From assembly GCA_001464545.1 (NCBI GenBank), contig LNFC01000021.1, positions 62,001 to 126,000 of the forward strand: a stretch of DNA of 64,000 nt, read 5' to 3'. Below are positions 17,169-24,887 of the stretch, piece after piece. The notes beneath the pieces were generated by a model. The model saw nothing but the letters and a program-made list of their open reading frames with translations. It was not told where the DNA came from and did no database searches. Each line of letters opens with the position of its first letter. Position 1 is the first letter of the stretch. The stretch is from Acidobacteria bacterium Ga0077551 (GTDB lineage Bacteria; Pseudomonadota; Alphaproteobacteria; Caulobacterales; Hyphomonadaceae). The position numbers and the translations under genes are program-made.

Positions 17169-18482
17169 TTAGTCCTGCCGCTGCCTGAGCTGCTCGGAAA
17201 AGGCCCGGAAGAAATCCGGTACGCCCGTATTGTAGGGCTTGAACTCGGCGCGTGCTGCCGCGAGACGGCGCTGCATGTCGGCGAGCACAGCGGGCTCGTA
17301 GCGCGCGAGGCTGTAGCTTTCGGATTCGCTGGCTAACATGTCGTAGAGTTCCTCATGCCCCCAACGCGCGAGCGGCACGCGCATGGTGCGATAGTACGTC
17401 TCCGCGACATACTTCCAGCGCTGGGTGCGAACGGCGACCACGTCGAAGTTGTTGAACAGGAGGATCTGATCATGCGGCGAAGGCGCCCCGCGCATCAGCA
17501 CGCCGGAGATATCCTGTCCGTCGATCTCTAGTCCCTCCGGCACGTCGACGCCCGCGAGGGCACAGAAGGTCGGAAACAGGTCGATGCCGCAGACGATGGC
17601 GTTCGAGCGCTGGCCCGCCGGCACCTGCCCCGGCCACCAGGCGAGGAAAGGAACGCGGTAGCCGCCATCATATCCGGAGCCGCCTTTGCGGTCGCGGAGC
17701 GGCAGGCTCGAGCCTTCAAACCATGGGCCATTGTCGGACGTGAAGATCACCAGGGTGTCGCGGCCGAGGCCGAGGGCGCCGAGCTTTGCGAACAGACGGC
17801 CCATGATCGCATCAATCTCAAGGATCGAGTCGCCATAGGGGCCGACGCGCGATTTTCCCTGCAATACCTCCGGCGGATAGTTGGGCAGATGCGGCGCGCT
17901 TAGCGCCAGCTTGATGAAGAAGGGACGGTCGCGGTTGGCCTCGATGAAGCGTTCGGCCTGCGTGTAGAATTCTTCCTGCAGGGCCTCGAAGGGCAAGCTG
18001 TACTCGCGCGCCGCTTCGCCGGCATTCGCGTCAAAGACCGAGAGCGGCGCCATGTCGTGACTATAGGGTATGCCGACAAACCGGTCGAAGCCGTAAGTCG
18101 TCGGCAACCAGTCGGGCGCGCGATGGCCAAGGTGCCACTTGCCGAACAGGCCGGTGGCGTAAGCAGGCTTCAGCGCCGCCGCGATCGTGACTTCACTGCG
18201 CGGCAGGGCCCGATCATCGCCCTGCATGATCACTTCAAAGCCGAGACCCGTGCGCAACGGATACCGGCCCGTCAGGATTCCGGCACGGGCAGGCGTGCAG
18301 ATGTTCGCGGGGCTGTAATAGTCGGTGGCAAGGAAACCCTCGCGCGCCATCTGCGAAAGCGCCGGCGTCTCGAAGACGCCGCCATAGGGGGCAATGTCGC
18401 TGTACCCCAGATCATCCGTCAGCACGAGGATGATGTTGGGCGGCCTGCGGCCGGCGTTCGGAGGGTCCGGTTGGCGCGTCAT
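17169..18482 (-). CDS. Sulfatase (formylglycine-dependent)
   Basis: A 437-residue type I sulfatase that hydrolyses sulfate esters on an unidentified substrate. D23-D24 in LVLTDDLGYSD are metal ligands. C62-T-P-A-R66 is the core CxPxR signature whose Cys is matured to formylglycine. FTSDNGPW supplies the second metal site. ATG 18482 is chosen because AGGAG lies just before it. An earlier in-frame start would overlap the lysK stop. No signal peptide is visible, so it is probably cytosolic. No maturase (FGE or anSME) is in the window. Same strand and 40 bases downstream of lysK. Confidence 0.92.
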   Translation of the reverse strand: MTRQPDPPNAGRRPPNIILVLTDDLGYSDIAPYGGVFETPALSQMAREGFLATDYYSPANICTPARAGILTGRYPLRTGLGFEVIMQGDDRALPRSEVTIAAALKPAYATGLFGKWHLGHRAPDWLPTTYGFDRFVGIPYSHDMAPLSVFDANAGEAAREYSLPFEALQEEFYTQAERFIEANRDRPFFIKLALSAPHLPNYPPEVLQGKSRVGPYGDSILEIDAIMGRLFAKLGALGLGRDTLVIFTSDNGPWFEGSSLPLRDRKGGSGYDGGYRVPFLAWWPGQVPAGQRSNAIVCGIDLFPTFCALAGVDVPEGLEIDGQDISGVLMRGAPSPHDQILLFNNFDVVAVRTQRWKYVAETYYRTMRVPLARWGHEELYDMLASESESYSLARYEPAVLADMQRRLAAARAEFKPYNTGVPDFFRAFSEQLRQRQD

Positions 18483-18522
18483 GTCTCCTGCCTCGCTCCT
18501 TCCCGCCTTTGTGCGCAGCGTT

Positions 18523-20112
18523 TCAGCGCGCAAGCGCCTCGTCGATCAACTTCGCGGTGTCGCTGGCGCCGTAGAGCGCAGCGAAGCTGCCGAAGCGCGG
18601 CCCCTGCTCCTGGCCGAGCAGCACTTCATAGAGCGCCTTGAACCAGTCACGCAGGTTTTCGAAGCCATGCGTCTTGCCGACTTCGAACGTCATCGTCTGC
18701 AGGTTCTCGCCGGTCGGCTCGTCCGGGAAGGTGCGAAGGCGCGTCGCAAGGTCGGCCATCGCCGCGCGCTCCTGGTCCGTCGGCGCACGGAAGGTTTTCG
18801 CAGGCAGGATGAAATCCCGGTAGTAACGCATGGCGTAACCGGCGAGGTCGTTCAGCAGCGGATGCGTCTGCGGCGAGGTGCCGGGCGCATAGCGGGTGAT
18901 GTAGGCCCAGAGCTGCGAGACGTCGGTCGGGTTAGCTACCGCAACGAGGTTCATCAGCAGCGCGAAGGAGACCGGGCTCGACCATTGCGGCGGGCGGCCG
19001 GAATGGATGTGCCAGACGGGATTTTCCAGCTGCGCCGCCGGCTCTTCCTGCGGAAACTTATCGAGGAAGGTCAGGTATTCGTCCACCGCTTTCGGGATCA
19101 CGTCGAAATGCAGCTTCTTGGCGACGCGCGGCTTCTGGAACTGGTAGAGCGACAGGCTCTCGTCCGGCGCATAGGCCAGCCACTGCTCGACCGAGATGCC
19201 GTTGCCCTTGGTCTTGGAAATCTTTTCGCCCTTCTCGTCCAAGAACAGTTCGTAGACGTACTGTTCCGGCGGGCGGTGGCCGAGGATACGGGCGATCTTT
19301 GAATAGACCGGTGCGTTCGCCTGGTGGTCCTTGCCGAACATCTCGAAGTCCACGCCAAGCGCGGCCCAGCGCATGCCGAAATCCGGCTTCCATTGCATCT
19401 TCACGGCGCCGCCGGTGACGGAGAGCGTCACATCGGTGCCGTCTTCATCCGTGAACGTCACTTCGCCCTTCTTCGCGTCCACATGCTTCATCGGCACATA
19501 AAGCACGCGGCCCGTGCTCGGGCTGATCGGCAGGAAGGGCGAATAGGTCGCCTGCCGCTCCGGGCCCAGCGTCGGCAGCATCACGCCCATGATGGCGTCA
19601 TACTTCTCCGCCGCGCGCACCAGCATCGCGTCGAACCGGCCGGATTTGTAGCATTCAGTGGCCGACAGGAATTCGTACTTGAAACCGAACTGGTCAAGGA
19701 AGGCGCAGAGGCGCGCGTTCATGTGCGCGCCGTAGGAGGCATGCGTGCCGAAGGGATCGGGCACCGTCGTCAGCGGCATCTGCAGATATTGCTCCAGCGA
19801 TTTCGGATTCGGCACCGTGTCCGGAACCTTACGCATGCCGTCCATGTCATCCGACACGCAGATCAGGCGCGTGGTATATTTGCCGGCGGTCAGCACTTCG
19901 AACGTATGGCGCACCATCGTCGTGCGCACGACTTCGCCGAACGTGCCGATATGCGGCAGGCCCGACGGGCCATAGCCGGTTTCGAAGATCACCGGCGCAT
20001 CGGCGGCGCGCTCGCCGGCCTTCACCTGCTCGGCCACGCGCTTTTCCAGCGCGCGCGCCAGCTCGAAGGGCCAGGCCTTGGCGGATTGGGCGAGCATGGA
20101 GAGATCGGTCAT
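18523..20112 (-). CDS. lysK: Lysine--tRNA ligase, class I
   Basis: A 529-residue class I lysyl-tRNA synthetase, the archaeal-type enzyme that replaces class II LysRS in many alphaproteobacteria. Residues 54-57 are the HIGH-like HIGT in [15 protein letters not shown], and KISKTKGNG is the KMSKS loop. Length matches the family. Residues 1-300 are the Rossmann catalytic domain and the remainder is the alpha-helical anticodon-binding part. ATG 20112 follows AACCTCC on the other strand, i.e. a GGAGG ribosome site. The sulfatase follows on the same strand. Confidence 0.95.
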   Translation of the reverse strand: MTDLSMLAQSAKAWPFELARALEKRVAEQVKAGERAADAPVIFETGYGPSGLPHIGTFGEVVRTTMVRHTFEVLTAGKYTTRLICVSDDMDGMRKVPDTVPNPKSLEQYLQMPLTTVPDPFGTHASYGAHMNARLCAFLDQFGFKYEFLSATECYKSGRFDAMLVRAAEKYDAIMGVMLPTLGPERQATYSPFLPISPSTGRVLYVPMKHVDAKKGEVTFTDEDGTDVTLSVTGGAVKMQWKPDFGMRWAALGVDFEMFGKDHQANAPVYSKIARILGHRPPEQYVYELFLDEKGEKISKTKGNGISVEQWLAYAPDESLSLYQFQKPRVAKKLHFDVIPKAVDEYLTFLDKFPQEEPAAQLENPVWHIHSGRPPQWSSPVSFALLMNLVAVANPTDVSQLWAYITRYAPGTSPQTHPLLNDLAGYAMRYYRDFILPAKTFRAPTDQERAAMADLATRLRTFPDEPTGENLQTMTFEVGKTHGFENLRDWFKALYEVLLGQEQGPRFGSFAALYGASDTAKLIDEALAR

Positions 20113-20194
20113 CGGAGGTTCTGCCGGGTGGATCAGGGTTAAACGGCGGACCTAGAGGCGGCGCCGGAGGGCGTCAAGCGAAGCGCAAGAATCC

Positions 20195-20258
20195 ATGTCG
20201 AAAATACTTTACATGTCAAAAATCTTCGACTATCTACTGGTGTACAACATCTTTGACA
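20195..20258 (+). promoter_or_regulatory. Repeated TGTC(A/G)AAA motif, likely autoregulatory operator
   Basis: ATGTCGAAAAT (20195) and ATGTCAAAAAT (20213) are near-identical direct repeats 18 bases apart. An inverted copy, TTTGACA (20252-20258), lies just before the SD of the membrane protein gene. A possible -35 TTTACA (20208-20213) sits between the repeats, with TATCTA 17 bases further as a weak -10. The XRE regulator two genes downstream is the natural candidate to bind here. Confidence 0.5.
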
Positions 20259-20274
20259 CGTCAGGAGCCTGCCC

Positions 20275-20724
20275 ATGTCCCCCGCCGCCACGTTCCGGAA
20301 CATCCCCTTCCGCGAAAAAACTGCCTGGGCGATGGCGTCTATCCTGATCGGTGGCGCCGCTTTCTATCTCAACATGGTCATCAGCGCCTCGCGCGCGCTC
20401 GGCCAGACCGCGCCGCCGTTCGTCGGCTTCGTCATTGCCTATGTCGTGGTGATCGTGATCGCCTCGGTGGTCCTTATGTCGGCCCTCGCCGCGACGTCGC
20501 CGCGCGAGGCGAACGCGCCCGCTGATGAGCGCGAGAAGATCATCGGTGACAAGGCCGGCAACTGGTCCGGCTATGTGATGGTCGTGCCGGCGCTCGGCGC
20601 GCTCTGGCACTATGCGGTGAACATGGATGGCAACATGCTGTTCCATCTGGTCTTCCTCAGCCTGATGCTGGGCCAGATTGCGGAATACGTTTTCCAGATC
20701 TTCCTTTACCGCCGGGGCGGCTGA
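20275..20724 (+). CDS. Four-TM membrane protein paired with XRE regulator
   Basis: A 149-residue integral membrane protein with about four TM helices (roughly 18-40, 50-72, 97-115, 120-142) and a short cytosolic acidic loop (SPREANAPADEREKIIGDKAG). No enzymatic motif is visible. It is followed 3 bases later by a compact XRE-type repressor. Small membrane protein plus XRE regulator is a recurrent bacterial pairing of poorly understood purpose. The SD is AGGAG, about 9 bases before ATG 20275. Function unknown. Confidence 0.8.
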   Translation: MSPAATFRNIPFREKTAWAMASILIGGAAFYLNMVISASRALGQTAPPFVGFVIAYVVVIVIASVVLMSALAATSPREANAPADEREKIIGDKAGNWSGYVMVVPALGALWHYAVNMDGNMLFHLVFLSLMLGQIAEYVFQIFLYRRGG

Positions 20725-20727
20725 GCC

Positions 20728-20943
20728 ATGGCGAAACCGCCGCCGATCAGCAACCGTATCCGCGAGCTGCGCGAGCAGCACGGCCCCATGAGTCAGTCCG
20801 CCCTCGCCGAGGCGATCGGCGTGACGCGCCAGACCGTGATCGCCATCGAACTCGGCAAGTACTCCCCTTCTCTCGAAAGCGCCTTCCGGATCGCGCGGGT
20901 TTTCGACCTCGGCGTCGAAGACGTGTTCGGCTGGGAGGCCTGA
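20728..20943 (+). CDS. XRE family transcriptional regulator
   Basis: A 71-residue protein that is essentially one helix-turn-helix (NRIRELREQHGPMSQSALAEAIGVTRQTVIAIELGKYSPSLESAFRIARVFDLGVEDVF), like the short YozG/Xre group that follows membrane-protein genes. It has no effector domain, so it is probably a dimerising repressor of its own operon. It begins 3 bases after the membrane protein stop, and the ATG lies in a translationally coupled position. The motif cluster at 20195-20258 is the likely target. Confidence 0.9.
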   Translation: MAKPPPISNRIRELREQHGPMSQSALAEAIGVTRQTVIAIELGKYSPSLESAFRIARVFDLGVEDVFGWEA

Positions 20944-20953
20944 AACGGCCGTT

Positions 20954-21685
20954 TCACATGCCGCGCAATTCCGGCGCGTGGAACGGAAAGGCAGAGACCG
21001 CCTCGGCCGCAATCCGCGCGGCAGGGTCGGCCGCGTAGCGACCGCGTTGCGCGTCCGGCAAGCCGGTTGCAACCGAGGCCATCACCGTTTCGCTGAAGGC
21101 GTCCAGCGCGCGGCGCTTGGCCCGGCCGCTCTCGCTGATCATCGGCGCAGGGATCGGCGCATGGAACCGCACGCCCACCGCTTCGCGCGGCTTGGCGAGG
21201 AGCGTGACAGAACCGGTGATGCTGACCGGAATAACCGGCGCGCCGCTGTGCAGGGCGAGGAAGGCAAGGCCCGGCCGCGCGGGGCGCAGCAGGGTTGCCC
21301 AGTTGCCCCCTTCCGGAAAGATGCCGAGCACGCCGCCTTGTTCAAGGACGCCGAGCGAGGCGGTCAGGGTCGAGCGGCTGAAGCCGCCGCGATAGGCGCG
21401 AATGAAGCCCCAGGCCTGCGGGATCATCCGGGTCCAGACCGGTGAGTTCGGACGCTCGGCGCCGCCGATGAATTCGACCTGGCGGGGACTCGCGTAGAGC
21501 AGCAGCGGCGCATCCGTAAAGGCGAAATGATTGGCGGCCAGGATCACCGGTCCGGTCTTCGGCACGTGTTCGAGGCCGGTGATTTCAAGCTCGCCAAACT
21601 GCCGGATCAGCCCACCGGTGAGCTGGCGCAGGCACCATCGGGACGTCTGCCGGCGCGGGTAACGGATCGGATAGGTTCCAGCCAT
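20954..21685 (-). CDS. 1-acyl-sn-glycerol-3-phosphate acyltransferase family
   Basis: A 243-residue PlsC-type acyltransferase, normally adding an acyl chain to lysophosphatidate or a related lipid at the inner membrane. Motif I is NHFAFTD (HxxxxD). IRAYRGG is in the motif II position. GIFPEGG is motif III in place of the usual FPEGTR, so the Thr/Arg are replaced. VIPVSITG is motif IV. ATG 21685 is preferred over a longer frame beginning at 21781 that would run across the Fur-like boxes. Divergent from bfd. Confidence 0.83.
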   Translation of the reverse strand: MAGTYPIRYPRRQTSRWCLRQLTGGLIRQFGELEITGLEHVPKTGPVILAANHFAFTDAPLLLYASPRQVEFIGGAERPNSPVWTRMIPQAWGFIRAYRGGFSRSTLTASLGVLEQGGVLGIFPEGGNWATLLRPARPGLAFLALHSGAPVIPVSITGSVTLLAKPREAVGVRFHAPIPAPMISESGRAKRRALDAFSETVMASVATGLPDAQRGRYAADPAARIAAEAVSAFPFHAPELRGM

Positions 21686-21775
21686 GCGAAATGCTACGTC
21701 AGCCCGTCCGGCTGGCAAGGGCTGTCGCTGCGTGAGGGCCGGCTTCAGGCGGCTGGCGGGCCCGAAAAGTGAAGT

Positions 21776-21810
21776 TGACAATCATTCGCAGTCGTTGCAA
21801 ATAGTTCTCA
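21776..21810 (+). promoter_or_regulatory. Tandem Fur-like boxes upstream of bfd
   Basis: TGACAATCATTCGCA (21776-21790) matches the 7-1-7 Fur consensus TGATAATnATTATCA at 11 of 14 positions. TGCAAATAGTTCTCA (21796-21810) matches at 10 of 14 and touches the bfd start codon. Copies are 20 bases apart, two helical turns. Iron-bound Fur would repress bfd, so Bfd would be made when iron is scarce. Irr or another iron regulator is also possible. Confidence 0.65.
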
Positions 21811-22010
21811 TGATCATCTGCGTGTGCAACCGAATCAACTGCCGCTCCGTCCGCGAAGCCGTGGAATCCGGCGCGCGCAGCCCGAACGCCGTCCAGTCGC
21901 ACCACGGCTGCAAGTTCAATTGCGGAAAATGCTCGACAATGATCGGCGACATGATCTCCGAGCACATGGACCGGTGCGTTCCGCAGACGCAGGTCCTCGC
22001 CGCCGAATAA
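21810..22010 (+). CDS. bfd: Bacterioferritin-associated ferredoxin
   Basis: A 66-residue (2Fe-2S) protein that delivers electrons to bacterioferritin so stored iron can be released. The cluster ligands fit the Bfd pattern: C4-x-C6 and C38-x-x-C41, with extra Cys at 11 and 34. ATG 21810 is the only start that gives the family N-terminus (MIICVCN). Upstream Fur-like boxes suggest derepression under iron limitation. Bacterioferritin itself lies about 195 bases downstream on the same strand. Confidence 0.92.
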   Translation: MIICVCNRINCRSVREAVESGARSPNAVQSHHGCKFNCGKCSTMIGDMISEHMDRCVPQTQVLAAE

Positions 22011-22074
22011 CTGGCGAGACGGCCAAAAACGCCTGAAATTTCAATCGGTTTGCCGCCGCTGAGGAACGTTGCGT

Positions 22075-22094
22075 ACACACGTTTGCAAGTGTGT
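22075..22094 (+). promoter_or_regulatory. Inverted repeat upstream of bacterioferritin
   Basis: ACACAC (22075-22080) and GTGTGT (22089-22094) flank the 8-base GTTTGCAA. It lies about 110 bases before bfr, next to the AT-rich sequence that probably holds the bfr promoter. It could be an operator for an iron regulator (Irr or Fur), or a hairpin in the leader. The role is not settled by sequence. Confidence 0.35.
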
Positions 22095-22204
22095 CTCACT
22101 ATCATAATCAATTGTTTTTATTGGGTTTTTTTATTGCCCGCGCGCGGCAGCTCGCCTATATGGTTAGGTAAACCTCCGTAACCTCCCAGACCCAGGAGCC
22201 GCTC

Positions 22205-22681
22205 ATGCAAGGCGACAAGAAAGTCATCGAATACCTCAACCTCGCTCTCAAGAACGAGCTGACGGCCATCAACCAGTATTTCCTGCACTCGCGGATGCTG
22301 CGGGAATGGGGCGTCTCGAAGCTCAGCAAGAAGGAGCACGATGAGTCGATCGAGGAAATGCATCATGCCGACTGGCTGATCGAGCGCGTTCTCTTCCTCG
22401 GCGGCCTGCCGAACCTTCAGGACCTCGGCAAGCTACACATCGGCGAAAGCGTCGAGGAAATCCTGAAGTGCGACATGGCGCTGGAAAACATCGCCATCCC
22501 CGTGCTGCGCGACGCCATGGAGCATTGCGAAAAGGTGCGCGACTATGTGAGCCGCGACCTCTTCGGCAAGATCCTCCACAATGAGGAGGAGCATGTCGAC
22601 TTCCTGGAGAAACAGTTCGCCCTGATCGAGCGGATCGGCATCGAACTCTATACCCACCTGCAATCGGAAGCGAACTCCTGA
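22205..22681 (+). CDS. bfr: Bacterioferritin
   Basis: A 158-residue heme-containing iron-storage ferritin (24-mer cage, cytosol). Ferroxidase ligands are in place: E18, E51, H54, and the C-terminal pair in NEEEHVDF. M52 is the axial heme ligand at the subunit interface, and Y25 is conserved. SD GGAG lies about 7 bases before ATG 22205. It follows bfd on the same strand but has its own 194-base upstream region, allowing separate iron control of storage and release. Confidence 0.96.
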   Translation: MQGDKKVIEYLNLALKNELTAINQYFLHSRMLREWGVSKLSKKEHDESIEEMHHADWLIERVLFLGGLPNLQDLGKLHIGESVEEILKCDMALENIAIPVLRDAMEHCEKVRDYVSRDLFGKILHNEEEHVDFLEKQFALIERIGIELYTHLQSEANS

Positions 22682-22696
22682 GGTGCCCCTGCGGTC

Positions 22697-22712
22697 ATTG
22701 TGCCGACACAAT
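22697..22712 (+). repeat. Perfect inverted repeat between bfr and SIMPL gene
   Basis: ATTGTG and CACAAT surround CCGA, 15 bases after the bfr stop. No T run follows, so it may be a short operator, not a terminator. A second small hairpin (TGCCGC / GCGGCA, 22735-22752) lies just downstream. Confidence 0.4.
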
Positions 22713-22782
22713 AAGACGTGAATAGTCAAAGGGTTGCCGCATCAACGCGGCAGCCGACAAAAACGTCTTTGTGGGGATACAC

Positions 22783-23679
22783 ATGACAAACCGGACTCGC
22801 TTCGCCCGTTTCACCAGCGGCCTGATGGCGGCCTGCGCCGCCGCCGCTTTTCTGCCCGCCGCCGCGCAGGGCGCGCCAGACTTTCAGGACCAGGCCTTCA
22901 CCACGCCTTACTGGACCCGCGTTCCGGTGATCGAGGTTCTCGGCCGCGCCGACATGCAGGTCGCGCCGAACCGCGCCAACTTCTCGGTCACCTATCTGGA
23001 AACCGACAAGGACTCGAAGAAGGCTATGCAGCTCGCCGTCGAGCGCGGCCGCCTCGCCTACGAGACGATCAAGAAGGCCGCCGGAAAGGAATCCGTCATC
23101 CAGTCGTCGGTCAACGTCACGGCCCTGTATGAACAGTACAAGGACAAAGACGGAAACCGCATCGACAATGAGCGCTCGGACAAGATCCGCGCCTATGAAG
23201 CGCGCGTGACGCTGAGCGTCACTGTCGAGGATGTCTCCAAGGCCGGCACCGCCCGCGCCGGCGCGCTGGCGCTCGGCCCGGAAAACTCGACCGGACTGTC
23301 GACCTATCTCGAGCGGACAACCGAGCTGAACCGCGAAGCCTATGAGGCCGCCGTCAAGGACGCTGCCGCGCGCGCCGAAGCCACCGCCAAGGCGAGCGGA
23401 TCGAAGCTCGGCAAGCTGATGGTCGTGCAGGAAGGCTCGGGCCCCTGCCTCGGCAACTGGTCGTCGATGGCCGGCAGCGATTACGATTATTACAACAAGT
23501 CGTATGCCATGGCGCCGCCGCCCCCACCGCCGCCGCCAGCCCCGATGGCGTCCGGCATGATCGACGGCCGCCAGGTCACCATCACGCAGGCCGATATCGA
23601 CGCGCTGAACCTGCCTTCGGACGACAAGTCCCAGCCGGTTTCCGCCAGCGTCTGCATGATCTACCAGATCACGAACTAG
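22783..23679 (+). CDS. SIMPL domain (DUF541) periplasmic protein
   Basis: A 298-residue exported protein of the SIMPL/DUF541 family, oligomeric envelope proteins of uncertain role. The signal peptide covers about residues 1-30 (ending AAAQGA). The conserved IEVLGRADMQVAPNRANFSVTYLE opening and the RAEATAKASGSKLGKLMVV block are present. After the core comes a run of Pro (APPPPPPPPPAP) and a short tail. ATG 22783 is preferred to a GTG 12 bases earlier. A good terminator follows. Cys residues in GPCLGN and VCMIY could form a disulfide. Confidence 0.85.
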   Translation: MTNRTRFARFTSGLMAACAAAAFLPAAAQGAPDFQDQAFTTPYWTRVPVIEVLGRADMQVAPNRANFSVTYLETDKDSKKAMQLAVERGRLAYETIKKAAGKESVIQSSVNVTALYEQYKDKDGNRIDNERSDKIRAYEARVTLSVTVEDVSKAGTARAGALALGPENSTGLSTYLERTTELNREAYEAAVKDAAARAEATAKASGSKLGKLMVVQEGSGPCLGNWSSMAGSDYDYYNKSYAMAPPPPPPPPAPMASGMIDGRQVTITQADIDALNLPSDDKSQPVSASVCMIYQITN

Positions 23680-23700
23680 GCGGACGTCCGCTCAAACAAA

Positions 23701-23729
23701 AAGTGCCGGAGAGATCCTCCGGCGCTTTT
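23701..23729 (+). terminator. Intrinsic terminator after SIMPL gene
   Basis: AAGTGCCGGAG pairs with CTCCGGCGCTTTT across a short loop. With A residues before and T residues after the stem, it can end transcripts from both convergent genes. Confidence 0.85.
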
Positions 23730-23748
23730 CATTTTGTCTGAGGGCGGA

Positions 23749-24885
23749 TCAAAAACCGTTGAGGCGCGCATAGCGGTCGCGGTGCCAGCTGGCGGAGCCG
23801 TAGAGGGCTTCCTGGACGCGGGCACGCTTCATGTAGAAACCCGGCTCGGCGGCGTCGGTCATGCCGATGCCGCCATGCATCTGGACGCACTCGTTGGAGA
23901 CGAGGTGCACCAGCTCGCCGGCTTTCGCTTTCGCGAGGCTCGCGAGTTCAGCGACATCCGCCTTGCCGGCATCTACCGCGCCAAGCGCCGCCGCGACGCA
24001 GGAGCGCGTCATCTCAAGCTCCACGAACATCTTGGCCGCGCGGTGCTGCAGCGACTGGAACGAGCCGATCAGCTGGCCGAACTGTTTGCGGTTGTTGAGA
24101 TAGTCCAGCGTCATGTCGAACGCCGCCTGCGCAGAGCCCAGCATTTCGGCCGACATGCCGATCGCCGCGCGGTCGAGCACAGGGTCGAGAATATCCGCCC
24201 CCTGATCGGCCGGGCCGATCAGCGCGGCGTCCGCGACGTGGACGTCTTCGAAGCTGATATGCGCCGCGCCGTGGCTGTCGACCGTTTTCAAGGCGGTGAC
24301 TGTCACGCCCTTTGCGCCTTTCGGCACGAGGAACAGGCTGATGCCGTGCCGGTCGCCCGCTTCCCCGAAGGTGCGCGCGGCGACAATGAAAACATCCGCA
24401 TAATGACCGTCGGGCACGTACTTCTTCAAGCCGTTCAGCGTGAAGCCCTGTCCGTCGCGCTCGGCTTCCGTGGCGATGGTGTAGGGCGAGAAATGCGCCG
24501 ACTCGTCGAGCGCGAGCGCGAAAGTTGCCTCGCCCGCCGCGATCTTCGGCAGCCATTCCGCCTTCTGCGCCGGCGTGCCGCCGAGCTGCACGGCGGACGC
24601 GGCGATCAGCGCTGTCTGCAGCAGCGGCGTCGCCGCCAGCGTACGGCCCTGCGCTTCGAGGATCTGCCCCAGGCCGACAAGCCCAAACGTTTCGGCGCCC
24701 GGCTCGTCCGGAATGATTACGCCGAAGAAGCCAAGCTCGGCCAGCTTCTTGCGCGTCGCGGCGTCATCGCCGTTTGCGCCCTTGTCGCGCAAGGCGCGCA
24801 GGTGCGAAACGGGCAGTTCGCCCTGCACAAACGCCATCGCTGTCTCGCGCAGCATGTCCTGATCTTCAGTGAGTACGAATGACAT
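23749..24885 (-). CDS. Acyl-CoA dehydrogenase, smaller subunit of a pair
   Basis: A 378-residue FAD-dependent acyl-CoA dehydrogenase fold: N-terminal helical domain (MSFVLTEDQDMLRETAMAFV), middle beta domain, and C-terminal helices (RKQFGQLIGSFQSLQHRAAKM; QMHGGIGMTDAAEPGFYMKRA). The C-terminal region reads LYGSASWHRDR where active homologues have an EGT-type motif with the catalytic Glu, so the base appears missing. It begins 2 bases after the stop of a second, complete acyl-CoA dehydrogenase. ATG 24885 gives the normal N-terminus. A heteromeric partner role is likely. Confidence 0.9.
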   Translation of the reverse strand: MSFVLTEDQDMLRETAMAFVQGELPVSHLRALRDKGANGDDAATRKKLAELGFFGVIIPDEPGAETFGLVGLGQILEAQGRTLAATPLLQTALIAASAVQLGGTPAQKAEWLPKIAAGEATFALALDESAHFSPYTIATEAERDGQGFTLNGLKKYVPDGHYADVFIVAARTFGEAGDRHGISLFLVPKGAKGVTVTALKTVDSHGAAHISFEDVHVADAALIGPADQGADILDPVLDRAAIGMSAEMLGSAQAAFDMTLDYLNNRKQFGQLIGSFQSLQHRAAKMFVELEMTRSCVAAALGAVDAGKADVAELASLAKAKAGELVHLVSNECVQMHGGIGMTDAAEPGFYMKRARVQEALYGSASWHRDRYARLNGF

Positions 24886-24887
24886 GA

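Noticed and set aside
20113-20274. Possible riboswitch or T-box upstream of the membrane protein/XRE pair
   Set aside because: No conserved stem pattern is visible; short repeated motifs and a promoter explain the region better.
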